Source: JAGIBJ01 sp047604965 (GTDB lineage: Bacteria > Actinomycetota > Thermoleophilia > Solirubrobacterales > Solirubrobacteraceae). Taken from it: a stretch of 6,635 nucleotides of DNA. Both the position numbers and the translations under genes were made by a program. The stretch covers positions 1-6,635 of the forward strand of contig JASGGQ010000139.1 in NCBI GenBank assembly GCA_047604965.1, given 5' to 3'. How positions within the stretch are numbered: the stretch's first letter is position 1; each line of letters starts with the position of its first letter. This document shows, in pieces, positions 1 through 6,131 of the stretch. The notes beneath the pieces are model-generated. The model was not told where the DNA came from, ran no database searches, and saw only the letters and a program-made list of their open reading frames with translations.

Positions 1-368
1 ATCCGGCGCTGGTGCGACGGCTCGCCGCGAATCTGATCGACAACGCGATCCGCTACCACCGGCCGGGCGGCAGCGTCTTCGTGCAGGTGCGCGGCGAGCA
101 GCGCGACGCGGTGCTGCGGGTCGTCAATCTCGGCGGCGCACCGGTGCCGGCCGCTGAGGTCGAGCGGCTGCGCCAGCCGTTCGAGCGGCTGGCGCGCACG
201 CATGCCAGCGGCTCCGGTTTGGGCCTCTCGATCGTGCAGGCCGTCGCGGAGGCACACGGTGGGCAGGTCGAGCTAGCTGCGCCCGCCGCCGGAGGACTGG
301 AGGTGACGGTGCGCCTGCCGCTACGGGCAGTCGCCGAACCGATCGAGCGCGGCCTCACTACGCGCTGA
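1..368 (+). CDS. Sensor histidine kinase, C-terminal ATPase fragment (5' truncated by window edge)
   Basis: This is the tail of a two-component sensor kinase, which autophosphorylates a histidine and passes the phosphate to a response regulator. The reading frame is open from base 3 to the TGA at 366-368, giving about 121 visible residues. The HATPase_c landmarks appear in order: an N box (NLIDNAIRY) near the left edge, a degenerate G1 region (VVNLGGAPVP, resembling the N-x-G-P form of many actinobacterial kinases), an F box (QPFERL), and a clear G2 box (GSGLGLSIVQAVAEAHGG) that closes the ATP lid. It ends about 30 residues later with the usual final strand (LEVTVRLPL). The sensor, HAMP and phosphoacceptor parts, and any response regulator gene, lie outside the window, so the signal is unknown. 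A GTG at base 12 falls inside the domain and is not the start. The last 11 bp overlap the 3' end of the convergent vapC gene. Confidence 0.88.
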   Translation, partial: PALVRRLAANLIDNAIRYHRPGGSVFVQVRGEQRDAVLRVVNLGGAPVPAAEVERLRQPFERLARTHASGSGLGLSIVQAVAEAHGGQVELAAPAAGGLEVTVRLPLRAVAEPIERGLTTR

Positions 369-774
369 GCAGCGTCACTGCGGCGCAGCGTGGCGCAAGG
401 TGCGCGATCGCCCGGTCGAAGGTCACGAGCGGCATCGCATGACGGTGCGCCAGCGTGAGCAGATGGGCATCGGTGACTTGACGGTAGCCGGCGATCGGCG
501 GGAACGCGATGTCGGCCGGCGACACGTCGTCGACCAGAAATGCGTGGCCAGGCTGCGCACGCAGCGAACGCAACACGCCGATCGCGTCGGCAACGGGAAG
601 CGCATACGGCAGTGCCTTGACGTTTGACGAAACGCGAACGAAGCCGCTCTCCGTCACCGAACAGGTCGCCCAACCACGGTGTGCATCGGCGAGGAACCAG
701 CGGCGCGCGGCGACGTGATGCACATGTGAGTCCCACGCCAACGCGACGAGCACGTTGACATCGAGCAGAGCCAC
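358..774 (-). CDS. vapC: VapC-family PIN-domain ribonuclease toxin
   Basis: This 138-residue protein is the toxin of a type II toxin-antitoxin pair, a Mg-dependent endoribonuclease that cleaves structured RNA such as tRNA or rRNA when not bound by its antitoxin. The PIN acidic residues are visible: D5 (LLDVNVLVAL), E42 (SVTESGFVRVSSN), D102 (QVTDAHLLTLA) and D120 (VTFDRAI). The HHVAARRWF stretch at about residues 19-27 and the E42 motif are typical of the mycobacterial-type PIN subfamily (Mtu_PIN_fam), whose usual length is about 140 residues, so the protein looks complete. It starts at GTG 772-774, four bases after the vapB stop; a GAAGAG stretch about 10 nt upstream, inside the vapB end, could serve as ribosome binding site. 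Coupling to vapB translation is likely. Its stop codon lies inside the end of the convergent kinase gene. The RNA target cannot be read from the sequence. Confidence 0.92.
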   Translation of the reverse strand: MALLDVNVLVALAWDSHVHHVAARRWFLADAHRGWATCSVTESGFVRVSSNVKALPYALPVADAIGVLRSLRAQPGHAFLVDDVSPADIAFPPIAGYRQVTDAHLLTLAHRHAMPLVTFDRAIAHLAPRCAAVTLLSA

Positions 775-778
775 GGCG

Positions 779-1000
779 CTACTGCTCTTCGAATGCGCCG
801 CGCACGATTTCGGCGGTCAGCGGCGGCGCGCCAGCGGGAACGCGGATCACCGGCAGCGACCCATCCTCGTCGACCTTGCTGGGCGTCAGCCCCCGGCGCG
901 CCAGATCCGAGATCACGGCACCGAGCGAACGGCGCTGCGCAGCCGCAAGCTCACGCGCAGCGAAGATCACATCGTCATCGAGCGAAAGCGTCGTGCGCAT
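779..1000 (-). CDS. vapB: VapB-family antitoxin, ribbon-helix-helix type
   Basis: This 73-residue protein is the antitoxin partner of the PIN toxin encoded immediately downstream. Residues 1-45 have the ribbon-helix-helix form: a short basic strand (MRTTLSLDDDVI) followed by two helices (AARELAAAQRRSLGAVISDLARRGL), which in this family dimerise and bind the operon's own promoter. The C-terminal part (LPVIRVPAGAPPLTAEIVRGAFEEQ) is the segment that in homologues wraps the toxin and blocks its active site. The ATG at 998-1000 is chosen because the strand begins directly there. No Shine-Dalgarno sequence is visible upstream; a TAGCAT box ends 6 nt before the ATG, which fits a leaderless transcript. 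The gene is followed by vapC after 4 bp. Antitoxin and repressor roles are inferred from the family. Confidence 0.9.
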   Translation of the reverse strand: MRTTLSLDDDVIFAARELAAAQRRSLGAVISDLARRGLTPSKVDEDGSLPVIRVPAGAPPLTAEIVRGAFEEQ

Positions 1001-1012
1001 AACATGATGCTA
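997..1012 (-). promoter_or_regulatory. Putative vapBC leaderless -10 box and overlapping small dyad
   Basis: Reading the minus strand, TAGCAT (1012 to 1007) fits the actinobacterial TANNNT -10 pattern. It is followed by exactly six bases and then the vapB ATG, so transcription could begin at the start codon. No good -35 match lies 17 bp upstream. A short dyad, GCAT-N6-ATGC (997-1010), spans the start codon and most of the -10 box, a fitting place for VapBC autorepression, but its arms are only 4 bp. Confidence 0.35.
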
Positions 1013-1054
1013 TCGCACCACCACATCATCGCCGGCCGCTTCGGGCCCGCCAAC

Positions 1055-1119
1055 GCGATCCAGCGATCGCTTGCGCGTCTTTACCGTCAGCTGACATCCC
1101 CTCACGTACGGTCTCGTGA
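1055..1119 (+). promoter_or_regulatory. Putative moxR operon promoter region with several dyads
   Basis: The gap between the divergent vapB and moxR genes holds three short symmetric elements: GCGATC-N4-GATCGC (1055-1070), the perfect palindrome GTCAGCTGAC (1086-1095), and TCACG-N8-CGTGA (1102-1119). A TACGGT box at 1107-1112 fits TANNNT and would place a start site about 55 nt before the chosen moxR GTG, leaving room for its ribosome binding site. No convincing -35 hexamer is seen. Dyads this short also arise by chance in GC-rich DNA. Confidence 0.28.
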
Positions 1120-1159
1120 AGTTCGCCGGGCTTCGGCTCGGCTCCCCCCGTTCCCCGTC

Positions 1160-1164
1160 GGAGA
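1160..1164 (+). promoter_or_regulatory. Ribosome binding site that sets the moxR start
   Basis: GGAGA lies 8 nt before the GTG at 1173. The upstream in-frame GTG at 1116 and the downstream ATG at 1209 have no comparable purine-rich sequence, so this site favours 1173 as the start. Confidence 0.55.
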
Positions 1165-1172
1165 CCACACCT

Positions 1173-2318
1173 GTGAGCAGCCCTGTATTTCCGCCCGCCG
1201 ACGACGCGATGCGCCACACGGCGGCCGATAACGCGCGAACGGAACGCCATGCGGCACCCGACCAGGCAGCACACGACGACGACATCCAAGCGGTTGCGCG
1301 CGGCCTGAAGGCGGTGCTGCACGAAACCAAGAAGGTCGTGATCGGGCAGGACGCGATGCTCGAACGGGTACTCGTCGCGCTGCTCGCTGGCGGGCATGTG
1401 CTGCTCGAAGGTGTCCCGGGCCTCGCGAAGACACTGACCGTGAAGACGCTCGCGACGGCCATGGGAGGCAGTTTCCGCCGCGTGCAGTTCACCCCGGACC
1501 TCGTGCCGGCCGACCTGGTCGGCACGAGGATCTGGCGCCCGGACACCGGCAGCTTCGACACCGAACTCGGCCCGGTCTTCGGCAACCTCCTGCTCGCCGA
1601 CGAAATCAACCGGGCGCCCGCCAAAGTGCAGTCCGCCCTGCTGGAAGTCATGCAGGAACGGCAGGTCACGCTCGGCGGCACCACGCATCCGCTGCCCGAT
1701 CCGTTCCTCGTGCTCGCGACGCAAAACCCGATCGAATCCGAAGGCACCTACCCGCTGCCGGAAGCGCAGGTCGACCGGTTCCTGCTGAAAGTGCTGGTGA
1801 ACTATCCGCAGCCGGAGGATGAGGCGGCCGTCGTCGCCAGTTCGATCGCGCCGCCTTCGACGGTGCGTACCGTGCTGACCCCCGAGCATCTCGTGCGCTA
1901 CCGCCGCGCGGTGCGGACGGTCCCGGCCGACGCGCAGGTGATCCGGTATGCGGTGCGGCTCGCCGACGCCACCCGGCACCCGGAGCGATACGGCCTGGCG
2001 GCGCTGCGCACCGTGGTCGAGATCGGTGCCAGCCCACGTGGCCCGATCGGCCTGATCCAATCGGCGCAAGCGCTCGCGGTGCTGCGTGGCCGCGACTACG
2101 TTGCGAGCGTCGACGTGCATGACCTCGCGCTCGACGTGCTGCGCCACCGCCTGGTGCTGAGCTACGAGGCGTACGCTGACGGCGTCAGCGCCGACGACAT
2201 CCTCCGGCAGATTCTGGAGGCCGTCGACCCGCGCGCGACCGGCGCGACCACCGCCGTCCACGGTGCCGCCGCCCCCCCGGCCGCAGGCGCGTTCGCCGTC
2301 GGGAGCCAGGGCCGCTGA
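1173..2318 (+). CDS. MoxR-family AAA+ ATPase
   Basis: A MoxR ATPase of 381 residues, cytoplasmic, which in this family uses ATP hydrolysis to remodel or activate partner proteins, generally those carrying von Willebrand A domains. Numbered from GTG 1173: a divergent acidic/polar N-terminus (1-35), Walker A GVPGLAKT (80-87), Walker B LLLADE (139-144) followed by INRAP, sensor 1 ATQNPIE (182-188), the conserved EAQVDRF segment with the likely arginine finger (197-203), and sensor 2 GASPRG (285-290) in the lid. All catalytic parts are intact. The Ala/Pro/Gly-rich tail after about residue 354 looks disordered. The start is decided by GGAGA 8 nt upstream; GTG 1116 would add 19 residues of low-complexity sequence. 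The stop overlaps the next ATG (TGATG), so it is probably translationally coupled to the DUF58 gene. The family is certain; the client is unknown. Confidence 0.95.
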   Translation: MSSPVFPPADDAMRHTAADNARTERHAAPDQAAHDDDIQAVARGLKAVLHETKKVVIGQDAMLERVLVALLAGGHVLLEGVPGLAKTLTVKTLATAMGGSFRRVQFTPDLVPADLVGTRIWRPDTGSFDTELGPVFGNLLLADEINRAPAKVQSALLEVMQERQVTLGGTTHPLPDPFLVLATQNPIESEGTYPLPEAQVDRFLLKVLVNYPQPEDEAAVVASSIAPPSTVRTVLTPEHLVRYRRAVRTVPADAQVIRYAVRLADATRHPERYGLAALRTVVEIGASPRGPIGLIQSAQALAVLRGRDYVASVDVHDLALDVLRHRLVLSYEAYADGVSADDILRQILEAVDPRATGATTAVHGAAAPPAAGAFAVGSQGR

Positions 2319-3226
2319 TGAGCAGGTTGCGCCTCGTCGCACCGCCTGGCCGCCAAGGACCAGGGCCGATGCCCGCGAGCGCCGTCGCCGCGCTCGACCT
2401 CGCGATTGCTCGCCGGACCGCCGGGCGGCTCCCCGGCGAGCACATCGCAGCGGGCGTGGGCCTCGGCACCGAACTCGCACAAATCCGGCCGTACGTCGTC
2501 GGTGACGACCTGCGGCAGATCGACCCGGCGGCCAGCGCCCGCACCAACGAGCTGCATGTGCGCCTTCAAGTTCCCGAGCGTGCGCTGACGACCTGGGTGT
2601 TGCTCGACGTGTCCCCGTCGATGGCGTTCGGCACGGCGCAGCGGCTCAAAAGCGATGTCGCGGCCGGCGCGGCGATCCTCGTCGCACGCCTCTCAACGCG
2701 GCGCGGCGGCCGGATCGGCGTGCTGCGCTGGGGGGCAGGACGCGAAGTGGTGTTGCCGCCGCGCAGCGGGCGACGTGGCCTCGGTGCGATCGGCCGACTG
2801 ATCGACGAGGGCGTCGCACCGGATGGCACGCGCGCCGAGGGTGACTTGGCACACGCACTCGGGCGCATGGCGTTGCTCGCCAGACTGCCGGGACTGGTGG
2901 TCGTCGTCTCGGACTTCCGCGACGAATCGCATTGGCTGCGACCGCTGGGATTGCTCGCGCACCGGCACCGCGTGATCGCATGCGAGATCAGCGATCCGCG
3001 CGAGGAGCAGCTACCAGACGCCGGCAGCATGCTGGTGCGCGACCCCGAAAGCGGCGCCGAAGTGGAACTCAACACCTCATCGCCGCAGCTGCGCACCGCG
3101 TACGCGCGTGCCGCGCAACAACGGCGGGAGCAACTCGAAGCGCAGCTCCAGCGCCTCGGGGTGCGGCACATTGCACTCAGTACCGGCCGCGATTGGCTGC
3201 GTGATGTGGGGGCCGCTTTGGCATGA
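2318..3226 (+). CDS. DUF58 domain-containing protein (MoxR partner)
   Basis: A 302-residue DUF58 protein with a VWA-like fold, usually encoded beside moxR and presumed to be a MoxR partner or adaptor. The family block is clear: PGEHIAAGVG (39-48), then RPYVVGDDLRQID (57-69) and ARTNELHVRLQVPER (74-88). The VWA-like core follows, with an intact MIDAS signature D97-V-S-P-S101 followed by MAFG, and a second acidic site VVVVSDFRD (194-202). No signal peptide or membrane segment is visible, so it is probably cytosolic, unlike DUF58 proteins that carry two N-terminal helices. One oddity: the block normally reads I-D-W after GDD-x-R, but here it is I-D-P (residues 68-70). Start at ATG 2318 overlaps the moxR stop by one base; GGGAG lies 12 nt upstream. 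Its stop overlaps the next gene by 4 bp (ATGA), so all three genes form one operon. Confidence 0.93.
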   Translation: MSRLRLVAPPGRQGPGPMPASAVAALDLAIARRTAGRLPGEHIAAGVGLGTELAQIRPYVVGDDLRQIDPAASARTNELHVRLQVPERALTTWVLLDVSPSMAFGTAQRLKSDVAAGAAILVARLSTRRGGRIGVLRWGAGREVVLPPRSGRRGLGAIGRLIDEGVAPDGTRAEGDLAHALGRMALLARLPGLVVVVSDFRDESHWLRPLGLLAHRHRVIACEISDPREEQLPDAGSMLVRDPESGAEVELNTSSPQLRTAYARAAQQRREQLEAQLQRLGVRHIALSTGRDWLRDVGAALA

Positions 3227-4161
3227 CACTCAAAGAGCCAGTCTTTCTCTGGGCGCTCCTCGCGATTCCACTCGGACTCGCGGCGGCGCGGCTCGCGCGC
3301 GCGCGGCGTCGGCGGTTCGCGGTGCGCCTGCCGACCGCCGGGATGGTTGCCGGGCTCACGGTGCGCGAGCCGGCATGGCAGCGACTGCTCGCGCCGCTGC
3401 TGGCCGCAGCTGGCGTGGCGGCGATCGCGGTTGCATTGGCACGCCCGCAGGTCACGGTCGCCGAGCCGGTGCAGCGCGCGTCGGTGATGCTGGTGACCGA
3501 CGCCTCAGGGTCGATGCGCGCCGAAGATGTCGAACCAACCCGACTCGACGCGGCGAAGCGCGCCGTCGACCAGTTCTTGGCGAAAGCGCCGGCACAGATG
3601 CGCGTCGGGTTGCTGTCGTATTCCAGCGCCGTCGAATCGGTGCAAACGCCAACGACCGACCGCGCACAGATCGCGGAAGCGAGCGCCTCGCTCCAAGCCG
3701 GCGGCGGCACCGCGACCGGCGATGCGCTCGCGGCGGCGATCGAACAGTTGCGGCCCGCGAGCGAATCGCGTGATCCGGCGCCGGCCGCGATCTTGCTGCT
3801 CTCCGACGGCATGACCTCCGGCGGTGCCGACCCGGTGGAGGTGGCCCGCCAAGCCAAAGCGCAGGGCATCACGATCTCGACGGTCGCGCTCGGCACCGCC
3901 GACGGCACGGTGCAGCTCTCGCCGGGGCAGTGGCCGATCCGCGTGCCGCCGGACCCTGAAACGCTGCGCGAGATCGCCGAGGTCAGCGGCGGCGAAGCGT
4001 TCTCCGTCGACGATGCCGGCAAGCTCAGCGACGTGTACCGGCAGCTCAGTTCGAAGTTCGGTACGCACCCGGTCAAGCGCGAGGCGACCGCAGGCTTTGC
4101 GGGACTCGCGGCGCTGCTGATGATCGGCGCGACGGCGGTCGCATTGCGCCGCCGCGCGTAG
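3223..4161 (+). CDS. BatA-like membrane-anchored von Willebrand factor A protein
   Basis: A 312-residue VWA-domain membrane protein, probably the membrane partner of the MoxR/DUF58 pair. It has two N-terminal hydrophobic segments (about 7-23 and 55-73) separated by a very basic stretch (RLARARRRRF), then a VWA domain (about 86-275), then a third hydrophobic helix (about 288-308) ending in RRRA. MIDAS residues are intact: D93-A-S-G-S97, the Thr in GTATGDAL (163-168), and the aspartate of LLLSDG (191-196). Metal binding is therefore expected. This layout matches the BatA/YfbK-like proteins of actinobacterial MoxR operons, which are about this length. The ATG at 3223 overlaps the DUF58 stop by 4 bp, with a G-run (GGGGG) 10 nt upstream. 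No BatB, BatD or TPR partner follows, so the operon is minimal. Roles proposed for such systems include envelope integrity and protein maturation; this one is untested. Confidence 0.92.
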   Translation: MTLKEPVFLWALLAIPLGLAAARLARARRRRFAVRLPTAGMVAGLTVREPAWQRLLAPLLAAAGVAAIAVALARPQVTVAEPVQRASVMLVTDASGSMRAEDVEPTRLDAAKRAVDQFLAKAPAQMRVGLLSYSSAVESVQTPTTDRAQIAEASASLQAGGGTATGDALAAAIEQLRPASESRDPAPAAILLLSDGMTSGGADPVEVARQAKAQGITISTVALGTADGTVQLSPGQWPIRVPPDPETLREIAEVSGGEAFSVDDAGKLSDVYRQLSSKFGTHPVKREATAGFAGLAALLMIGATAVALRRRA

Positions 4162-4182
4162 CTGTTGCCCGCGACCGCTCCA

Positions 4183-4222
4183 GCGTGCAGGATGCAGGGG
4201 CGTGGCGCTGCATCCTGCACGC
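4183..4222 (+). terminator. Perfect 15-bp stem hairpin after the moxR operon (terminator or attenuator)
   Basis: Arms at 4183-4197 (GCGTGCAGGATGCAG) and 4208-4222 are exact reverse complements around a 10-nt loop. The hairpin begins 21 nt after the VWA stop and ends 37 nt before the ureohydrolase ATG. No T-run follows on either strand, so it is not a classic intrinsic terminator; many actinobacterial 3' hairpins lack one. It could equally be an attenuator or 3'-end stabiliser. The left arm contains TGCAGG twice. Confidence 0.6.
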
Positions 4223-4248
4223 ACGCCTCGAACACCGCGACCGGCTTT

Positions 4249-4252
4249 GGAG
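4249..4252 (+). promoter_or_regulatory. Ribosome binding site that sets the ureohydrolase start
   Basis: GGAG lies 7 nt before ATG 4260, an ideal spacing. An in-frame GTG at 4185 would put the start inside the hairpin and add 25 residues unlike the family N-terminus, so 4260 is preferred. Confidence 0.7.
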
Positions 4253-4259
4253 TGCCTGG

Positions 4260-5237
4260 ATGATCGATCCGACGGCCCGCTGGGCCAAGTACGGCGAAAA
4301 GCCCGACTACGCGGGCCTGCTGACCTTCGCCGGCCTGCCGTATACCGAGAACCCGGCCGAGCTGGCCGGCTTTGACGCGGCGATCGTCGGCGCACCGATC
4401 GACGAACTGGTCTCCGGCGCGCCCGGCGCGCGCTTCGGACCGCGCGCGATCCGGGCCGCCAGCTGCCCGCCCGGGCCGCACATGGAGGCACGCGTGGATG
4501 CGCTCGGCGAGGCGCTGAAGGTCGTCGATTTCGGCGACGCCCCGATCATCCCCGCCGATCCGCTGCGCTCCCACCAGGCGATCCGCGAAACGGTGACGCA
4601 TGTCGTCGCGGCCGGCGCAATTCCGCTCGTGCTCGGCGGCGACCATTCGATCGCCGAACCCGATATCACCGCCTGCGCCGACGTGTACGGGCCGGTCGGG
4701 CTCGTCCACTTCGACACGCACGCCGACACCAGCCGCAGCGTCGTCGGAGCCACGCATTCACACGGCACGCCGATGTACCGGCTCGTCGAAGCGGGCGCGG
4801 TCGACGGCGCACGATACGCGCAGGTCGGGCTGCGCGGCTACTGGCCCGGCGAGGAGGAGTTCGCGTGGCAGCGGCAGCACGGAATCCGCAGCTACCCGAT
4901 GCACGACGTGCGCGACCGTGGCATCCGGGCAGTGATCGACGACGTCGTCGACGCGGTCGGCCCCGACGCCGGACCGGTGTTCCTTTCGATCGACATCGAC
5001 GTGCTCGACCCAGCGTTCGCGCCAGGTACCGGCACGCCGGAGCCGGGCGGCATGACCTCCGCCGACCTGTTGTGGGCGGCGCGCGAGATCAGCCGCCGGC
5101 TGCCGGTGATCGGAGCCGATGTCGTCGAGGTGTCGCCAAGCGGTCCGCCCGGCTCGCGCGATATCACCGCACTGGTCGCCGAACGGACCGTGCGGGAGAT
5201 CCTCACCGGGATCGCGATGCGCAAGCGTGCCGGCTGA
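4260..5237 (+). CDS. speB: Ureohydrolase family protein, agmatinase (SpeB)-like
   Basis: A cytosolic binuclear-metal hydrolase of 325 residues that releases urea from a guanidino compound. For agmatinase, the substrate is agmatine and the product putrescine. All metal ligands of the arginase/agmatinase family are visible: H129 in GGDHS (126-130), D152, H154 and D156 in HFDTHADT (150-157), and D245 and D247 in SIDIDVLDP (243-251), followed by the signature APGTGTPEPGG (254-264). SHGTPMYRLVEAG (167-179) corresponds to the substrate-side loop of agmatinases. The C-terminal block differs from E. coli SpeB: after DVVEV it reads SPSGPPGSRDITAL where SpeB has a shorter Pro-x-Tyr-Asp form, so guanidinobutyrase, guanidinopropionase or another guanidino hydrolase is possible. 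The family is certain, the substrate is not, and the symbol is tentative. It is preceded by a strong hairpin, with no obvious promoter in the 37 nt between. Confidence 0.9.
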   Translation: MIDPTARWAKYGEKPDYAGLLTFAGLPYTENPAELAGFDAAIVGAPIDELVSGAPGARFGPRAIRAASCPPGPHMEARVDALGEALKVVDFGDAPIIPADPLRSHQAIRETVTHVVAAGAIPLVLGGDHSIAEPDITACADVYGPVGLVHFDTHADTSRSVVGATHSHGTPMYRLVEAGAVDGARYAQVGLRGYWPGEEEFAWQRQHGIRSYPMHDVRDRGIRAVIDDVVDAVGPDAGPVFLSIDIDVLDPAFAPGTGTPEPGGMTSADLLWAAREISRRLPVIGADVVEVSPSGPPGSRDITALVAERTVREILTGIAMRKRAG

Positions 5238-5247
5238 GCGACGCACA

Positions 5248-5266
5248 CCGCCGAGCATGCCGGCGG
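5248..5266 (+). terminator. Weak hairpin after the ureohydrolase gene
   Basis: CCGCCG (5248-5253) pairs with CGGCGG (5261-5266) around a 7-nt loop, 10 nt after the ureohydrolase stop. There is no T-run, so termination is only a possibility. Confidence 0.25.
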
Positions 5267-5276
5267 CCCCAGGACC

Positions 5277-5323
5277 TGCCGTCCCGCGTTCTGCCCCACG
5301 ACGGCAACGCCACGGGATATCGT
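5277..5323 (+). promoter_or_regulatory. Putative control region of the universal stress protein gene
   Basis: A perfect 7-bp inverted repeat, TGCCGTC (5277-5283) and GACGGCA (5300-5306) with a 16-nt spacer, is followed by TATCGT (5318-5323), a TANNNT -10-like box 10 nt before ATG 5334. The arrangement would give a very short leader. No -35 match is evident, so this is suggestive only. Confidence 0.28.
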
Positions 5324-5333
5324 GATCGCGCCC

Positions 5334-5786
5334 ATGCTCAACGGTCCGCTGCTCATCGCCTACGACGGCTCCGACAACGCCAGCCACGCGATCTCGGTTG
5401 CCGGACAACTGCTCGGCCACGGACTCAACGCCGAGGTCGTCCACGCCTGGGAGCCGGGGGCCGGGGGGCGGCGCGTGCTGACAGCGATCGCGACGGAGGG
5501 CACCGGCGGCGTTGACGCCGAACTTCAGCACGCCGAAGCGGTCGCACGCCAGGGCGTCGTGCTGGCGCAGGCCGCCGGCTTCATCGCGACCGGCCACGCC
5601 CGCTCCGGGAACCGGCCGGCGTGGGCGACGATCGTTGATGCCGCCGAGGTGATCGGCGCCAGCATGATCATCATGGGCACGCGCGGCCTGACCGGCGTGC
5701 GGGCCGCCGTCGTCGGCAGCGTGTCGCATCACGTCACCCAGCACTCGCCATGCGCGGTGCTGACGGTGCCGCTCGCCAAGCAGTAG
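5334..5786 (+). CDS. Universal stress protein (UspA family), ATP-binding type
   Basis: A single-domain UspA-fold protein of 150 residues, the usual size for one domain. Members are cytosolic and accumulate under starvation, hypoxia or other stress; many bind ATP. The first strand and its conserved aspartate are at LLIAYDGS (6-13), a second strand at VVHAWEP (35-41), and the nucleotide-binding loop is intact as G-x2-G-x9-G-S: G115-T-R-G118, nine residues, then G128-S129, inside MIIMGTRG...GSVSHHVTQHSPCAVLTV. It should therefore be an ATP-binding member. I chose ATG 5334 because it puts five residues before the first strand, as in relatives. GTG 5322 would add four residues, and has GGGA only 4 nt upstream. 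It lies about 96 bp after the ureohydrolase gene, past two short dyads, and 33 bp before the 71-aa gene, with which it may share a transcript. Confidence 0.92.
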   Translation: MLNGPLLIAYDGSDNASHAISVAGQLLGHGLNAEVVHAWEPGAGGRRVLTAIATEGTGGVDAELQHAEAVARQGVVLAQAAGFIATGHARSGNRPAWATIVDAAEVIGASMIIMGTRGLTGVRAAVVGSVSHHVTQHSPCAVLTVPLAKQ

Positions 5787-5819
5787 CGCGGCGCCCGGTG
5801 CGTCGGCGAAGATCGCACG

Positions 5820-6035
5820 ATGGACCGCACCTACATCCGCATCGAGGGCACCAACCACATCGTCGAAGGGACGACCGAGCAGGTCGTCGCGCGCTGGGAG
5901 CGCGCCAAGCGCGCCGGCACGATGCTGCGCTTCCAGCTGCCTGACTCCACGCAGGTGCGGTGCGTGAACCCCAGCTGGGTGGAGGCGATTGGCGCGCCGC
6001 TCAGCGGCGGTGGCACCCTGACCTGGGCCGACTGA
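5820..6035 (+). CDS. Small hypothetical protein, 71 aa
   Basis: I do not recognise this 71-residue protein. It is probably real: almost every codon ends in G or C, as in neighbouring genes, and it follows the universal stress protein gene by 33 bp on the same strand. It has no signal peptide, membrane helix or cysteine cluster (one Cys). The apparent layout is a short strand (TYIRIEG), a charged helix (TTEQVVARWERAKRAG, about 18-33), then three strands (MLRFQLPD, TQVRCVNPSWVEAIGAP, GTLTWAD). The form 'hydrophobic strand, turn, V-x-VNP-x-x-V-x-x-I' resembles small beta-rich proteins such as the FlbD type, but that is a similarity of pattern only. The start ATG 5820 has no clear Shine-Dalgarno; a 5-bp hairpin (GTGCG 5798-5802, CGCAC 5814-5818) lies just before it. 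Translation may be coupled to the upstream gene. Function unknown. Confidence 0.7.
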   Translation: MDRTYIRIEGTNHIVEGTTEQVVARWERAKRAGTMLRFQLPDSTQVRCVNPSWVEAIGAPLSGGGTLTWAD

Positions 6036-6037
6036 GC

Positions 6038-6049
6038 GCGGATATCCGC
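6038..6049. repeat. Perfect 12-bp palindrome just after the 71-aa gene
   Basis: GCGGATATCCGC is its own reverse complement and begins 2 nt after the stop at 6033-6035. It could be an operator-like site or, without a loop, a poor hairpin. Function unknown. Confidence 0.45.
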
Positions 6050-6131
6050 CGATGCTCTGCTGACACGGGCGCTGCACCTCGGCTGGCAACAGCCACCCTC
6101 CGCGCATCGCGGGGCGCCGCAGCGCGGCGAC

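Noticed and set aside
1026..2480. Long open frame on the minus strand opposite moxR (484 codons)
   Set aside because: It is a shadow of the intact MoxR/DUF58 genes in GC-rich DNA; its translation is Arg/Gly/Ala-rich with no motif.
4185..4259. Upstream GTG extension of the ureohydrolase
   Set aside because: It starts within the hairpin arm, lacks a ribosome binding site, and adds residues unlike the family, whereas ATG 4260 has GGAG at 7 nt.
3177..4757. Long open frame on the minus strand opposite the VWA and ureohydrolase genes
   Set aside because: It crosses two intact plus-strand genes and the hairpin between them, and its translation shows no recognisable domain.
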